64,000 nucleotides of DNA from Stutzerimonas stutzeri (GCF_024448955.1 NZ_JAMOIH010000010.1:124001-188000), one strand, 5' to 3'. Shown: positions 17,194 through 26,374, counted from the first letter of the stretch. The notes: generated by a model not told the origin, from the sequence alone. A program made the numbers and translations.

Positions 17194-19563
17194 TCAGAGC
17201 GTCCAGTTCACGCTGAACATCAGGTTGCGTGGCTCGCCGTAAACAACGCTGGCGTTGCTGGTGATGCTCGAGTAGTAAGTCTTGTCGAACAGGTTGTTGA
17301 GGTTCAGGCGCGTATCGATGTGCTCGTTGACGCGATAACCCAGCATCAGATTGACCAGGGTGTAGGCGTCCTGATCGATGCGATAGCTCGAAACCTCGCT
17401 GTAGGTACTGTTCTGGCTGTTCAGGCTGCCGCCGATGCGCCATTTTTCGAGCGTGCCCGGCAGGTGGTAGACGGTGGTGGCTTTGAACAGGTGGCGCGGC
17501 TGTTTCGGATCGAAGAGCTCGCCTTCGTTGGTCGGGTCGGCATCCTTGCGGTACTTGGCTTCGACGTAGGTGTAACCGACGCTCGCTTGCCAGCGCTCGC
17601 TGAGCGAGCCGGCGAGCTCCAGATCGATGCCCTTGCTTTCCACTTCTCCGGCAGCCTCGTAGCAGCTGACGGCGGGGAAGCTGGGGCACGTGCTGGCCTG
17701 GTCGTCGAGGAGTCTGGCGCGATTTTCCTGAAGGATGCGGAAGACCGCCGCCGAGGCGTTGAGCCTGCCGTCGAAGTACTCGCCTTTGAGGCCGATCTCG
17801 TAGTTGATGCCGGTCATGGGTTCGATGACGCTGCCGCTAACGTCGCGGCTGTCTTGCGGCTTGAAGATGTCGGTGTAACTGGCGTAGACCGAGTAGGTCT
17901 CGTTGAGGTCGTAGACGATGCCGGCGTAGCGGGTGACGTTGCGCGTGACCTTGTAGCTGCCGGTGTCGGTGCCGTCATCGTAGTCGTACCAGTCCAGCCG
18001 CCCACCGAGGATGACTGTCAGCGGGTCGGTGATGCTTAGGCGGGTGGCGCTGTACAGGCCTTTCTGCTGCGCCTCGAACTTCAGGTTCCAGAGGTCCATG
18101 TCGTAGCTCGGCTTGGGAACCGCGCCGCTGTCCCAGTTGCCGGGGTCGATGTCCGTGCCCGTATCGCCCCAGCCGCCGTGGCCGTCGAAGATTTCGGTTC
18201 GGGTGCTGGCGCCCACCACCAATTCGTGGCGCCGGCCGAACAGCGTGAACGGGCCCGAAAGGTTACCGTCGTAGGCGTCGTAGTCGTTGACGTAGGTGTA
18301 AGCGCCCGTGCCCTGATTGAGTTCGTCCGCGTTGAACCAGAAGTACGAACCGAGCATGTTGATGCGGCCCCACATCTTGTTGCCGGCCAGGCGCAGCTTC
18401 CAATCGCTGTCGAAGCGGTGCTCGAGCTCGGCGAACAGGTGCCGGGTATTGGTATCCCAATAGGCCCAGTCATTGCCCAGGTAGGTCGAGCGAGAGAGGT
18501 GCAGGTCGCTGCCATCCGGTGCGGTTGGCAGGCCGCCCCAGTCCGAGTCCTTGTTGTCGTTCTGGTACGACGCGCCGAGCGTGAACAGCGTTCTGTCGGT
18601 GATGTCCGCTTCGACGATGCCGTAGGCAAAGGCATGTTCGCTGCCGCCGTAATCGATATAGGTGCCGTTATCTTCGTAGGCCGTGACGAAGCGCCCGCGC
18701 AGGGTCCCTGTCTCGTTGAGCGCGTTGGAGGCGTCCACCTCGGTGCGGTAGCGATCCCAGCTGCCGGCGCTGGCGCCGATGCTCACGTAGGGCTCGGAGG
18801 TTGGGCGCTTGCGGATCATGTTGATGGCCGCCGCCGGGTTGCCGGCGCCCTGCATCAGCCCGGTAGCCCCGCGAACCACTTCAACGTGGTCGAACATGGC
18901 GCTGTCGGGGGCGGTGATGACGTCCTGCGAGAATCGCGACAGGCTCATCGGTAACCCGTCGTACATGATGTTGTCGACCTGAAAGCCGCGCGCGAAATAA
19001 CGCTGACGTTCCGGACCGGACTGTTGGATGGTCAGTCCGGGCGTGCTCAGCACCACGTCGTGCAGGTTGCTCAGCCCCTGGTCTTCGATCTGCTGACGAG
19101 TGATCACGCTGACCGATTGAGGCGTCTCCCGCAGCGACATGGGCAGCTTTGTCGAGGAGTTCACCACGCCGGTGGTGTAGGAGCCGGTGCCCTCGGTGGT
19201 GCCATCGACCGGCGCGTGTTCGGCGACGATATTCATCTGCCCGAGATTCAATTCGTCCTCTTCACTGGCGGCGCTGAATACCGTTGCGGTGCCGGCTCGT
19301 AGCTCGGCCTCGTATCCCGTCCCCGCCAGTAAACGCCGCAGTGCTTCGGCTGGCTCCAGCGCGCCTTGAACGGCTGAAGAGGTTCGGCCCGCGAGCGCGT
19401 CGGCGCCGAACACCACCTGCACACCGCTCTGGGCCTGGAATTGCTGCAGGGCATCGGCCAGCGGCTGTGCCGGCACGTCCAGCTCGATGGGAGCCGCATA
19501 TGCCCCAGCACAGGCACCGAGCCAGGCTGAAAGCATCAGGGGTTGGATAAGTCTAGGTTTCAC
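17194..19563 (-). CDS. TonB-dependent siderophore receptor with STN signalling domain
   Basis: 789 residues using the GTG at 19563 (AAGGACA upstream), which places the signal peptide (PLMLSAWLGACAGAYA) at the N-terminus. The mature protein begins with a secretin/TonB short N-terminal (STN) domain (about 27-100, ELDVPAQPLADALQQFQAQSG), typical of transducers that talk to an anti-sigma factor. The plug follows (SVSVITRQQIEDQGL, DHVEVVRGATGLMQGAGNPAAA), then a 22-strand barrel ending in NLMFSVNWTL with a terminal hydrophobic residue. The pattern is FpvA/FhuE-type ferric-siderophore uptake. No fecI/fecR-like pair lies beside it. A probable Fur site is upstream at 19712-19730. Confidence 0.92.
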   Translation of the reverse strand: MKPRLIQPLMLSAWLGACAGAYAAPIELDVPAQPLADALQQFQAQSGVQVVFGADALAGRTSSAVQGALEPAEALRRLLAGTGYEAELRAGTATVFSAASEEDELNLGQMNIVAEHAPVDGTTEGTGSYTTGVVNSSTKLPMSLRETPQSVSVITRQQIEDQGLSNLHDVVLSTPGLTIQQSGPERQRYFARGFQVDNIMYDGLPMSLSRFSQDVITAPDSAMFDHVEVVRGATGLMQGAGNPAAAINMIRKRPTSEPYVSIGASAGSWDRYRTEVDASNALNETGTLRGRFVTAYEDNGTYIDYGGSEHAFAYGIVEADITDRTLFTLGASYQNDNKDSDWGGLPTAPDGSDLHLSRSTYLGNDWAYWDTNTRHLFAELEHRFDSDWKLRLAGNKMWGRINMLGSYFWFNADELNQGTGAYTYVNDYDAYDGNLSGPFTLFGRRHELVVGASTRTEIFDGHGGWGDTGTDIDPGNWDSGAVPKPSYDMDLWNLKFEAQQKGLYSATRLSITDPLTVILGGRLDWYDYDDGTDTGSYKVTRNVTRYAGIVYDLNETYSVYASYTDIFKPQDSRDVSGSVIEPMTGINYEIGLKGEYFDGRLNASAAVFRILQENRARLLDDQASTCPSFPAVSCYEAAGEVESKGIDLELAGSLSERWQASVGYTYVEAKYRKDADPTNEGELFDPKQPRHLFKATTVYHLPGTLEKWRIGGSLNSQNSTYSEVSSYRIDQDAYTLVNLMLGYRVNEHIDTRLNLNNLFDKTYYSSITSNASVVYGEPRNLMFSVNWTL

Positions 19564-19711
19564 CGTGGTCTGTCCTTGGCATGCGTGAGTACGAGCGCGG
19601 CCGTATCGCCTGCTGCAGACGATGATGAGCGGCGCTTGAAGGCGGCATCGGTGCGGCATGGAAGCAGCGGGAACGACGCCGACAGCAAGCCTAGGCAAGG
19701 ATCGAATGCTT

Positions 19712-19730
19712 GTAAATGAGAAATATTCGC
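19712..19730 (-). promoter_or_regulatory. Probable Fur box upstream of the siderophore receptor
   Basis: Read on the minus strand, GCGAATATTTCTCATTTAC matches the 19-bp Fur consensus (GATAATGATTCTCATTATC) at 13 of 19 positions, including the CTCATT core. It lies about 150 bp upstream of the receptor start. Confidence 0.65.
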
Positions 19731-19841
19731 GGATGCATGTGGATACTAAATGCGTGTTTGTCGCGTTTGTCGTGATTTCATAATCACCGAGCTTGGTAGC
19801 GCACGCGCTTCGGATCGGCGGCGGTAAGCCCGCTACAGCGC

Positions 19842-20822
19842 CTAGGCTTCGTCGGAGATTGTCCTGTTGTCAAAGCCCAACACCCCGTCTTTCCCCAGCC
19901 TTAACCTCAGGAAGTCCTTCGCCAAAAACAGCTCTCCCTGATAGCGCTCGGCAGCCTCCGCTCGGATATCGTCCATCGATAACCCTCGCCCTGGAACGTT
20001 CTGGTAGCGCGCGCTGAAGTGCGTCAGCACCAGGTTCGGTAGCCCGACGGCCTGCGCAAAGGCTGCAACCTGTGCCGCAGTGCTGTGGCCGAAATCGTTT
20101 TTGCCGGCGTCGGCGATGGGCTGGGTGTAAGTGGCTTCGTGAACGAGCACGTGCGCGTCCTGGCAGGCGTCACGTAGCAGCTCGGGGCGGTCATTGTCGC
20201 CAGCGATGACGACGCGGCGGGGCGGGCGGGTGGACAGCAGATAATCCTCGCTGCGCAAGGAGTGACCTTGGAATTCGACGTCATGGCCGCGCACCAGTTG
20301 CCCCCAGAGCGGGCCACGAGGGATGCCGTCGCGGTCGAGCTTTTCGGTATCAAGGCGCGGGTCGGGCCGCGCTTCGGTGAAACGGTAGCCCCAGCTCGGC
20401 ACGCGATGGGAGAGGGCGATGGCTTCGACGCGCACCTGCGGGTTGCGCCAGCCTTCGAAGGTCTCGATGGCGTGAAAGCGGAGCTCATAGGGCAAGTGGC
20501 TCTGGCTCATTTCGAGCGTGGCGCGTACCCAGCCTTCAATTGCCGCGGGCGCGATGATCTCCAACGGCTCCTGCCGGCGCGCCATGCCGGCGCTGGCGAG
20601 CAGACCGGGCAGGCCAAAGCAGTGATCGCCGTGCACATGCGTGATGAAAATCGCGCGCAGCCCATGCAAGGTCAAAGGTGTGCGCAGCAGCTGGTGCTGA
20701 GTGGCCTCGCCGCAGTCGATCAGGTACCAACCTTTTCCGCTGTCTTCCACCAACGCCAGCCCGCTGACATTGCGGGCCTTGGTCGGTGTGCCGGACGAGG
20801 TACCGAGAAATAGCAGATCCAC
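19842..20822 (-). CDS. rnz: Ribonuclease Z
   Basis: 326 residues from a GTG at 20822 (GGGAG upstream), which puts the conserved start VDLLFLGTSSGTPT at the N-terminus. It is a metallo-beta-lactamase fold with the RNase Z signature H62-x-H64-x-D66-H67 (THVHGDHCFGLPG). Further ligands follow in VIAGDNDR (Asp) and LTHFSARY (His), plus HEATYTQ and the exosite-type insertion around residues 150-200. RNase Z cleaves the 3' trailer of tRNA precursors that lack an encoded CCA, and in CCA-encoding bacteria has broader RNA roles. No partner genes. Confidence 0.9.
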   Translation of the reverse strand: MDLLFLGTSSGTPTKARNVSGLALVEDSGKGWYLIDCGEATQHQLLRTPLTLHGLRAIFITHVHGDHCFGLPGLLASAGMARRQEPLEIIAPAAIEGWVRATLEMSQSHLPYELRFHAIETFEGWRNPQVRVEAIALSHRVPSWGYRFTEARPDPRLDTEKLDRDGIPRGPLWGQLVRGHDVEFQGHSLRSEDYLLSTRPPRRVVIAGDNDRPELLRDACQDAHVLVHEATYTQPIADAGKNDFGHSTAAQVAAFAQAVGLPNLVLTHFSARYQNVPGRGLSMDDIRAEAAERYQGELFLAKDFLRLRLGKDGVLGFDNRTISDEA

Positions 20823-21038
20823 ACCTGTGCTCCCTGTTCTGCAATGTTTGTGATTCGTGACGGCAGCGCCCTGATCAATGCAAGCAGATACACGGGTGAT
20901 CGCCATTCTTGAGCCCGACATATTTCCTCACAGTTGCCCAGCGTTTCGTTTGGTGGGTTAAAGGTTGCTGAAAGCTTTGCTTCGTAGCCTGCCCGGCTCA
21001 CCTGTTTCAGCTGGATAAGAATAAAGAGGAGATTAGGC

Positions 21039-22352
21039 TTGTTGACTCTGATTGGTCTGTTGACCATCGGCAGCTTGGTAGTACTGCTGCTCGTCGGGCG
21101 CATGGCGCCGATTCTGCCGTTGATCGTAGTACCGCTGGTAGGCGCATTGCTGGCCGGCTTTGGACCGGAGGCGATCTCCGGTTTTTTCACTGACGGTCTG
21201 GAGCGTGTGATATCCATCGCCGCCATGTTCGTCTTCGCCATCACCTTTTTCGGCGTGCTGCAGGATACCGGGCTGTTCCGTCCGATCATCGGCGCCATGG
21301 TGAAGATCACTCGCGGCAACGTGATCGCCGTGGCGATGGCCACCGCTGTGATCGGCATGCTGGCGCACCTCGACGGCGCCGGCGCGACTACCTTTCTGCT
21401 GACCATTCCTGCACTGCTGCCGCTGTATCGTCAGCTGCGTATGAGCCCGTACCTGATGCTCATGCTGCTGGCCCTCGGCGCCGGCATTTTCAATATGCTG
21501 CCCTGGGCTGGCCCCTTGGGCCGCGCGGCGGCGGTGACCGGCATTGAAGTGACTGAGCTGTGGCGGCCGCTTGTTGCTGTGCAGGGCGTCGGCGTGGTGT
21601 TGCTGGTGGCACTGGCCGCCTTGCTGGGCTGGCGTGAACAGCGGCGCATCGCGTCAGGCAACGTACCGGCAGATGTTGGCGTGTTGGTCGAAACCCACGC
21701 GGGTCTTCACGAACCTACCCCTGAAGAGCGCGCATTGGAGCGCCCTGGGCGTCTTTGGGTCAATGGCGGCCTGTTCCTGCTGGTGTTGATTGCGCTGTTC
21801 GCGGGAGTGTTACCGGCTGGCTACATCTTCATGATTGGCCTGTCGCTTGCGCTGTTCATCAACTACCCCGGCGGTAAGACACAGATGCAGCGTATCGCGG
21901 CGCATGCGCCGGCGGCGTTGAGCATGGGCATGATTATCCTCGCGGCGGGCTCGATGCTGGGGATGCTGACTGGCACCGGTATGCTGACGTCCATCGCGCA
22001 GGATCTGGTTCAGGTGCTGCCTGCCTCGATGGTGTCGCAGCTGCACATCGTTCTCGGTGTATTTGGTCTGCCGATGGAGCTGATGCTGAGCACCGACGCC
22101 TATTACTTCGGTCTGCTGCCGGTCACGTTGGAGGTGGTGACCAATCACGGCGTCGAGCCAGCCAGCGTCGTCTACGCGATGACCATAGGCAACATCATCG
22201 GTACGTTCATCAGCCCGTTCTCGCCAGCACTCTGGTTGGCCCTCGGGTTGGCCGGGCTGGATCTGGGCCGGCATATCCGCTACTCCCTATGGTGGATGTG
22301 GGGCTTTTCCTTGTTGCTGTTCATCGCCGCTTGGATGCTTGGCCTGTTCTGA
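21039..22352 (+). CDS. CitMHS-family divalent metal-citrate/H+ symporter
   Basis: 437 residues starting at a TTG at 21039 with AGAGGA 8 nt upstream; no better ATG precedes the first helix. About eleven or twelve hydrophobic segments. The motif GMLAHLDGAGATTFLLTIPALLPLY and the C-terminal half-repeat GLPMELMLSTDAYYFGLLP are typical of CitMHS transporters, which import citrate complexed with Mg2+ or other divalent ions together with protons. It stands alone, 136 bp before a TauE-type gene. Which metal-citrate complex it takes cannot be read from the sequence. Confidence 0.87.
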   Translation: MLTLIGLLTIGSLVVLLLVGRMAPILPLIVVPLVGALLAGFGPEAISGFFTDGLERVISIAAMFVFAITFFGVLQDTGLFRPIIGAMVKITRGNVIAVAMATAVIGMLAHLDGAGATTFLLTIPALLPLYRQLRMSPYLMLMLLALGAGIFNMLPWAGPLGRAAAVTGIEVTELWRPLVAVQGVGVVLLVALAALLGWREQRRIASGNVPADVGVLVETHAGLHEPTPEERALERPGRLWVNGGLFLLVLIALFAGVLPAGYIFMIGLSLALFINYPGGKTQMQRIAAHAPAALSMGMIILAAGSMLGMLTGTGMLTSIAQDLVQVLPASMVSQLHIVLGVFGLPMELMLSTDAYYFGLLPVTLEVVTNHGVEPASVVYAMTIGNIIGTFISPFSPALWLALGLAGLDLGRHIRYSLWWMWGFSLLLFIAAWMLGLF

Positions 22353-22488
22353 TGATCCGAGACGTAGCAATCCGCTTATATCGTTTAGCTACTAAAAAAG
22401 AACAAACTTATATTAAGGATTGCTAGTTCTCACCGTTATGCTGCTTCCCTTTGACACGGCCCAGGCGGGCCTCAACGGGAAGCGAACG

Positions 22489-23271
22489 ATGGAATTAGGT
22501 GTTATCGGCTTTGTAGTGGCCGGCCTGCTGGTGGGGTTCATCGTTGGCATGACAGGCGTTGGCGGTGGCTCGCTGATGACGCCTATTCTCCTGTGGTTTG
22601 GCGTCAACCCGGCTGCCGCCGTGGGTACCGACCTGCTTTACGCGGCGATCACCAAGGCAGGTGGCGTCTGGGTTCATCAGAAGAATCGCAACATTGACTG
22701 GAGCATCACCGGCTGGCTGGCCCTTGGCAGCGTGCCGGCAGCAGGCCTAACGCTCTGGGTGCTGAGCGGGCTGCACTCCGATCCGGAAGTGCTCAACGCG
22801 ATTATCAAACAGTCGTTGGGCGTCGTTCTGGTGCTCACCGCGCTGGCGGTGCTGTTCAAAATGCGACTGCTCGCATTCGCCGCTCGTCTGTCCGGGCCGA
22901 CGCCTCGGCTTTCGCCGCGCGGGCTGAATGTGCTGACCGTTGTGGTCGGCGGCGTGCTCGGTGCGATTGTGACGCTGACCTCCATCGGTGCCGGCGCGCT
23001 GGGTACCGTGGCGCTGTTCTTTCTCTACCCGCTATTGAGCACGCGCCGTCTGGTCGGAACGGAGATCGCCCATGCCGTGCCACTTACGCTGGTGGCAGGG
23101 CTGGGCCACGCCGGCATGGGGAATATGGACTGGACCATCCTGGCCTATCTGCTGGTGGGTTCGCTGCCGGGCATCTACCTGGGCAGCAACCTGGCCGGCA
23201 AGGTCCCGGATACCGTCCTGCGTCCCTGCATGGCGGTTATGCTGGCAGCCATCGGCTATAAGCTGATCTGA
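22489..23271 (+). CDS. TauE/SafE-family membrane protein (putative sulfite/anion exporter)
   Basis: 260 residues from the ATG at 22489, which starts the first transmembrane helix; an upstream ATG at 22420 adds a non-conserved leader. Two related halves carry the family motif GMTGVGGGSLMTPILLWFGV near the start and LTSIGAGALGTVALFFLYPL in the second half. About seven or eight helices. The family includes sulfite and sulfoacetate exporters, but most members are uncharacterised. An AT-rich stretch at 22375-22425 probably holds its promoter. No sulfonate genes are adjacent. Confidence 0.82.
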   Translation: MELGVIGFVVAGLLVGFIVGMTGVGGGSLMTPILLWFGVNPAAAVGTDLLYAAITKAGGVWVHQKNRNIDWSITGWLALGSVPAAGLTLWVLSGLHSDPEVLNAIIKQSLGVVLVLTALAVLFKMRLLAFAARLSGPTPRLSPRGLNVLTVVVGGVLGAIVTLTSIGAGALGTVALFFLYPLLSTRRLVGTEIAHAVPLTLVAGLGHAGMGNMDWTILAYLLVGSLPGIYLGSNLAGKVPDTVLRPCMAVMLAAIGYKLI

Positions 23272-23294
23272 CCCATCGTCGGTCGGGCGGCCTG

Positions 23295-23723
23295 TTACCC
23301 GGCCTGTTCGCAGTTGATCATCCAGGAGACGCCGAAGCGGTCCGTCAGCATGCCGAAACGCTCAGCCCAGAAGGTTTTCTCCAGCGGCATCACGACCTGT
23401 CCGCCTTCGGCCAGCCCGTTGAACAGGCGTTCGCACTCGGCAACGCTTTTTGGATGCAGGGATATCGAGCAACCCTTGATCCCGTCGTATGGGCCGCCAC
23501 CACAGGCTGCGTCGCCAGGCATGGTGTCGGAGGCCATGAGCTGGTAATCGCCCAGGTTCAAACAGACGTGCATGATTCGCTCGCGGTGCTCGGCAGGGAA
23601 GTGCTCGGCTTCGGGCGCCTGAGCGAAGGTCATCATTTCCAGCGTGCCGCCCAGTACTTGTTGATAAAGCGTAAAGGCGTCGCGTGCCTGGCCGTCGAAG
23701 GTGAGATAAGGGGTTATCTTCAT
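23295..23723 (-). CDS. VOC-superfamily (PhnB-like) protein
   Basis: 142 residues from the ATG at 23723, with AGGAG 7 nt upstream; an ATG 6 nt earlier is too close to the site. It shows the PhnB/3-demethylubiquinone-like pattern: MKITPYLTFDGQARDAFTLYQQVLGG at the start, MHVCLNLGDYQLMASD in the middle and WAERFGMLTDRFGVSWMIN at the end. These form one beta-alpha-beta-beta-beta glyoxalase-like fold. Function unknown. It is translated 19 bp after the YciI gene on the same strand, and such VOC/YciI pairs are common near ECF sigma factors in other bacteria. Confidence 0.87.
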   Translation of the reverse strand: MKITPYLTFDGQARDAFTLYQQVLGGTLEMMTFAQAPEAEHFPAEHRERIMHVCLNLGDYQLMASDTMPGDAACGGGPYDGIKGCSISLHPKSVAECERLFNGLAEGGQVVMPLEKTFWAERFGMLTDRFGVSWMINCEQAG

Positions 23724-23742
23724 GGTCATTCTCCTGTTCCGA

Positions 23743-24162
23743 TCAGTGGGAAATCCGGGCGCGCAGTCGTTCTTCCTGCTCGCGCAATTCGGGCGTGAAT
23801 TCAGCGCCGAAATCCTCGGCTTCGAACACCTGACGGATCTCGATTTCCGATTCGCCAATGGCTGATGCCGGGCAACGTTTCACCCAATCGATGGCCTCCT
23901 GCAGCGACGCGGTCTGGAACATCCAATACCCGGCAATGAGCTCCCGCGTTTCAGCGAACGGGCCATCCACCACCGACGTTTGCCCCTCGCTGAAGCACAC
24001 CCGCGCGCCCCGGCTGCTCGGGTGCAAGCCTTCGCCGCCCAACAGTACACCGGCGTTGGCCAATTCCTCGTTGTACTGGCCCATGGCCTCAAGCACTTCC
24101 TCACTGGGCATCACTCCCGCTTCGGTATCGCGGTTGGCCTTGATCATCACCATGAATCGCAT
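23743..24162 (-). CDS. YciI/DGPF-domain protein
   Basis: 139 residues from the ATG at 24162 (AAGGAG at optimal distance). It is a YCII domain: MRFMVMIKANRDTEAG, ELANAGVLLGGEGLHPSSRGARV, the hallmark DGPFAETRELIAGYWMF, and a terminal IEIRQVFEAEDFG. The family has a ferredoxin-like dimeric fold with a conserved His/Asp pair, but no firmly assigned reaction for this subgroup. It leads an operon with the VOC protein. Confidence 0.9.
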   Translation of the reverse strand: MRFMVMIKANRDTEAGVMPSEEVLEAMGQYNEELANAGVLLGGEGLHPSSRGARVCFSEGQTSVVDGPFAETRELIAGYWMFQTASLQEAIDWVKRCPASAIGESEIEIRQVFEAEDFGAEFTPELREQEERLRARISH

Positions 24163-24439
24163 CGTCTGACTCCTTCATTTGATGGGTCGAATCAGCCTAG
24201 ACGGATCTGCACAAATTTCCGCTGGCTCTGATCATTGGTCGAGTGAGAGAGGCAAAATTCGACATGGCATTTGCAGAAAAAACGAAATCACGGAAAGGCA
24301 AGCGCCGATGCGTGCGATCAGGCGTCGACCAGAGACGCCAAAATTATTTTCGAAAGGCCTGCATCCGATTCGATTTCTCGCGGGTAGTACAGGTAGCGGT
24401 CTCTGTTGCCGCCCACCTGATCACTACCGGAGATTCAAA

Positions 24440-24970
24440 ATGGACGCGAAAAAGATCCTTTGCCTGACCGGACTTTCCCTGGCGCTCGGCTGCTCGGCCG
24501 GTGCCTTCGCCAATATGGACGTACCCGACGCCGTCAAAGTCCCGGATGGCCACACCGTCAGCATGGAAACCCGCGGCGTCGGCAAGATCACCTACGAATG
24601 CCAAGCCAAAGCGGATATGCCCGAAAAAATGGAGTGGGTATTCATCGGCCCCCAGGCCGCGCTCAATGATCGCAGCGGCAAGCAGGTCGGCAGCTATTAC
24701 GGCCCGCCCGCTACCTGGGAGGCTGCGGATGGTTCCTCGATAACCGGCACCCAGGTTGCGGTGGCTCCGGCTGGCGATGGCAACATCCCGTATCAGTTGG
24801 TCAAGGCCAACCCTGCCAAAGGCAACGGCGCGATGAAGGGCGTCAGCTACATTCAACGTGTGGCGACCAAGGGCGGCGTAGCGCCGGCGGCAACCTGCGA
24901 TGCAAGCAACAAGGGCGAGCGCCAGATCGTGGATTATCAGGCCGACTACCTGTTCTGGACCAGTAAGTGA
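24440..24970 (+). CDS. Exported DUF3455 protein
   Basis: 176 residues. The ATG at 24440 follows a GGAG and starts a signal peptide (MDAKKILCLTGLSLALGCSAGAFA). The mature protein has the DUF3455 pattern: VPDGHTVSMETRGVGKITYECQAKA, WVFIGPQAALNDRSGKQVGSYYGPPATWEAADGS, and a C-terminal ATCDASNKGERQIVDYQADYLFW. Two cysteines could form a disulfide. Function unknown. It lies 31 bp upstream of the ECF sigma gene on the same strand, so it is probably part of that regulator's own regulon or operon. The motif TGCATCC at 24359-24365 upstream could belong to an ECF-type -35 element, but this is speculative. Confidence 0.85.
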   Translation: MDAKKILCLTGLSLALGCSAGAFANMDVPDAVKVPDGHTVSMETRGVGKITYECQAKADMPEKMEWVFIGPQAALNDRSGKQVGSYYGPPATWEAADGSSITGTQVAVAPAGDGNIPYQLVKANPAKGNGAMKGVSYIQRVATKGGVAPAATCDASNKGERQIVDYQADYLFWTSK

Positions 24971-25001
24971 GCCCAGCACAGCGGGCGAAAAGACGCTCGA
25001 T

Positions 25002-25649
25002 ATGAGCGTTAAACGCCTCTATGCTTCACAGATGCCCCGGCCTGCGCGCCGGGGCAACTACAATCAGCCAGTGGCGGATCAATTGTCAGCAGCGCCTCCA
25101 TCCCCGTTCGACTACGAAGCAGCCTTGCGCGCCTGCGCTCGCGGCGAGCGCTCGGCATTACAGAACCTTTATGAACAGGAAAGCCCGCGCCTGCTCGGCG
25201 TGGTTCAGCGCATCGTGCGAGACGCCGCGCTGGCGGAGGACATCGTGCATGACGCCTTCATCCGCATCTGGAACAAAGCGGCGACGTATGACCAGGCGCG
25301 CGGCTCGGCCCGTGGCTGGATCTTCAGCGTGACCCGCCACCTCGCACTCAACGCCGTGCGCAACAATGCCCGGCAGATGCAGATGGATCCAGACGAGGAG
25401 GGCGAAACCAGTCACGCAGCCATTGATGGTTGGCAGGAACAGACCGACGCCTTCGATTGGCGAGTCAATCCCGGCCGGATCGAAGCCTGTCTAGAGCAAC
25501 TGGAACCGGTACGCCGCAACTGTGTATTTCACGCCTATGTCGACGGCTATTCCCATCAGGAAATCGCCCAGCGCCTGGGTGCTCCGCTGGGCACGGTAAA
25601 AGCCTGGATCCGCCGCAGCCTGACTGCTTTGCGTGAGTGCATCGGATGA
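25002..25649 (+). CDS. ECF sigma factor (SigK/RskA type)
   Basis: 215 residues from the ATG at 25002; a GTG at 25071 would give 192 and may be the true start because alignable sequence begins near residue 33. Sigma region 2 spans about 58-130 (LYEQESPRLLGVVQRIVRDAALAEDIVHDAFIRIWNKAATYD...GWIFSVTRHLALNAVR). Sigma region 4 spans about 160-213 (LEQLEPVRRNCVFHAYVDGYSHQEIAQRLGAPLGTVKAWIRRSL). The stop overlaps the start of the anti-sigma gene by 4 bp (ATGA), so the two are translationally coupled. It probably controls a small cell-envelope or oxidative-stress regulon including the upstream DUF3455 gene. Confidence 0.9.
   Translation: MSVKRLYASQMPRPARRGNYNQPVADQLSAAPPSPFDYEAALRACARGERSALQNLYEQESPRLLGVVQRIVRDAALAEDIVHDAFIRIWNKAATYDQARGSARGWIFSVTRHLALNAVRNNARQMQMDPDEEGETSHAAIDGWQEQTDAFDWRVNPGRIEACLEQLEPVRRNCVFHAYVDGYSHQEIAQRLGAPLGTVKAWIRRSLTALRECIG
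25034..25055 (+). promoter_or_regulatory. Perfect hairpin at the sigma-factor gene start
   Basis: GCCCCGGC-CTGCGC-GCCGGGGC, an 8-bp perfect stem with a 6-nt loop. It ends 15 nt before the alternative GTG start (25071) and lies inside the gene if the ATG at 25002 is used. It lacks a T tail, so it is more likely a translation-control or attenuating structure, or simply coding. Confidence 0.4.
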
Positions 25650-26374
25650 ATACCGAACTCAACGACAGCGGTGAAAGCCTGCATGAATTGGCCGGCGAAT
25701 ACGTTCTCGGTACCTTGTCCGCGCCGCAGCGAGAGGAAATCGAACGGCGTTTACCGGTCGATCCCGAGCTGCAAGCCGCCGTGGATTATTGGGAAGCACG
25801 CCTGCTGCACCTGACCGATCTGGTTGAGCCACAAACGCCTTCGCCGCGCCTGTGGGCTCGCATACAACGAAGCCTGGACGAATCCGCTCGACAGACCGTA
25901 CCGGTGTCGCGGACTCGTCAATCGAAATGGTGGGACAGCCTGTCGCTTTGGCGAGGGTTCGCCGCCGCTGGGATGGCCGCGACACTGGTGTTGGGCTCGT
26001 TGCTGCTTACGCGCACCATCTCGGATTCATCGCCGACCTGGCTGGTGGTACTCGCCACGCCACAGAACCTTGCCCCCGGTTGGGTGATGCAGGCCAGCAA
26101 CCAATCGCGGGAAATCGAACTGATCCCCCTCGGCGTTACCGAGTTGCCGCCCGACAAGGCGCTGCAGCTCTGGACCAAGGCTGAAGGCTGGCAGGCACCG
26201 GTTTCGCTCGGATTGGTCAAGCCCGGCGAGCCAGTGAAGATTCGCCTCGACGAGCTTCCGCCGCTACAGCCCAATCAGCTGTTCGAACTCACGCTCGAAC
26301 AACCGACTGGCTCGCCAACCGGCAAGCCGACCGGGCCGATCCAGTTCATCGGCCGCGCGGCGAAGGTGATCTAA
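25646..26374 (+). CDS. Membrane-bound anti-sigma factor (RskA-like)
   Basis: 242 residues. The start codon overlaps the sigma-factor stop (ATGA). The cytoplasmic N-terminus (ELAGEYVLGTLSAPQREEIERRL) is the RskA/ChrR-type anti-sigma helix bundle, without a zinc-binding HxxxCxxC motif. One transmembrane helix lies at about residues 108-125 (FAAAGMAATLVLGSLLL). The rest is the periplasmic RskA C-terminal domain (VVLATPQNLAPGWVMQASNQSREIEL...LQLWTKAEGWQAPVSLGLV). Such proteins hold the sigma factor until proteolysis or redox change releases it. Confidence 0.88.
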   Translation: MNTELNDSGESLHELAGEYVLGTLSAPQREEIERRLPVDPELQAAVDYWEARLLHLTDLVEPQTPSPRLWARIQRSLDESARQTVPVSRTRQSKWWDSLSLWRGFAAAGMAATLVLGSLLLTRTISDSSPTWLVVLATPQNLAPGWVMQASNQSREIELIPLGVTELPPDKALQLWTKAEGWQAPVSLGLVKPGEPVKIRLDELPPLQPNQLFELTLEQPTGSPTGKPTGPIQFIGRAAKVI

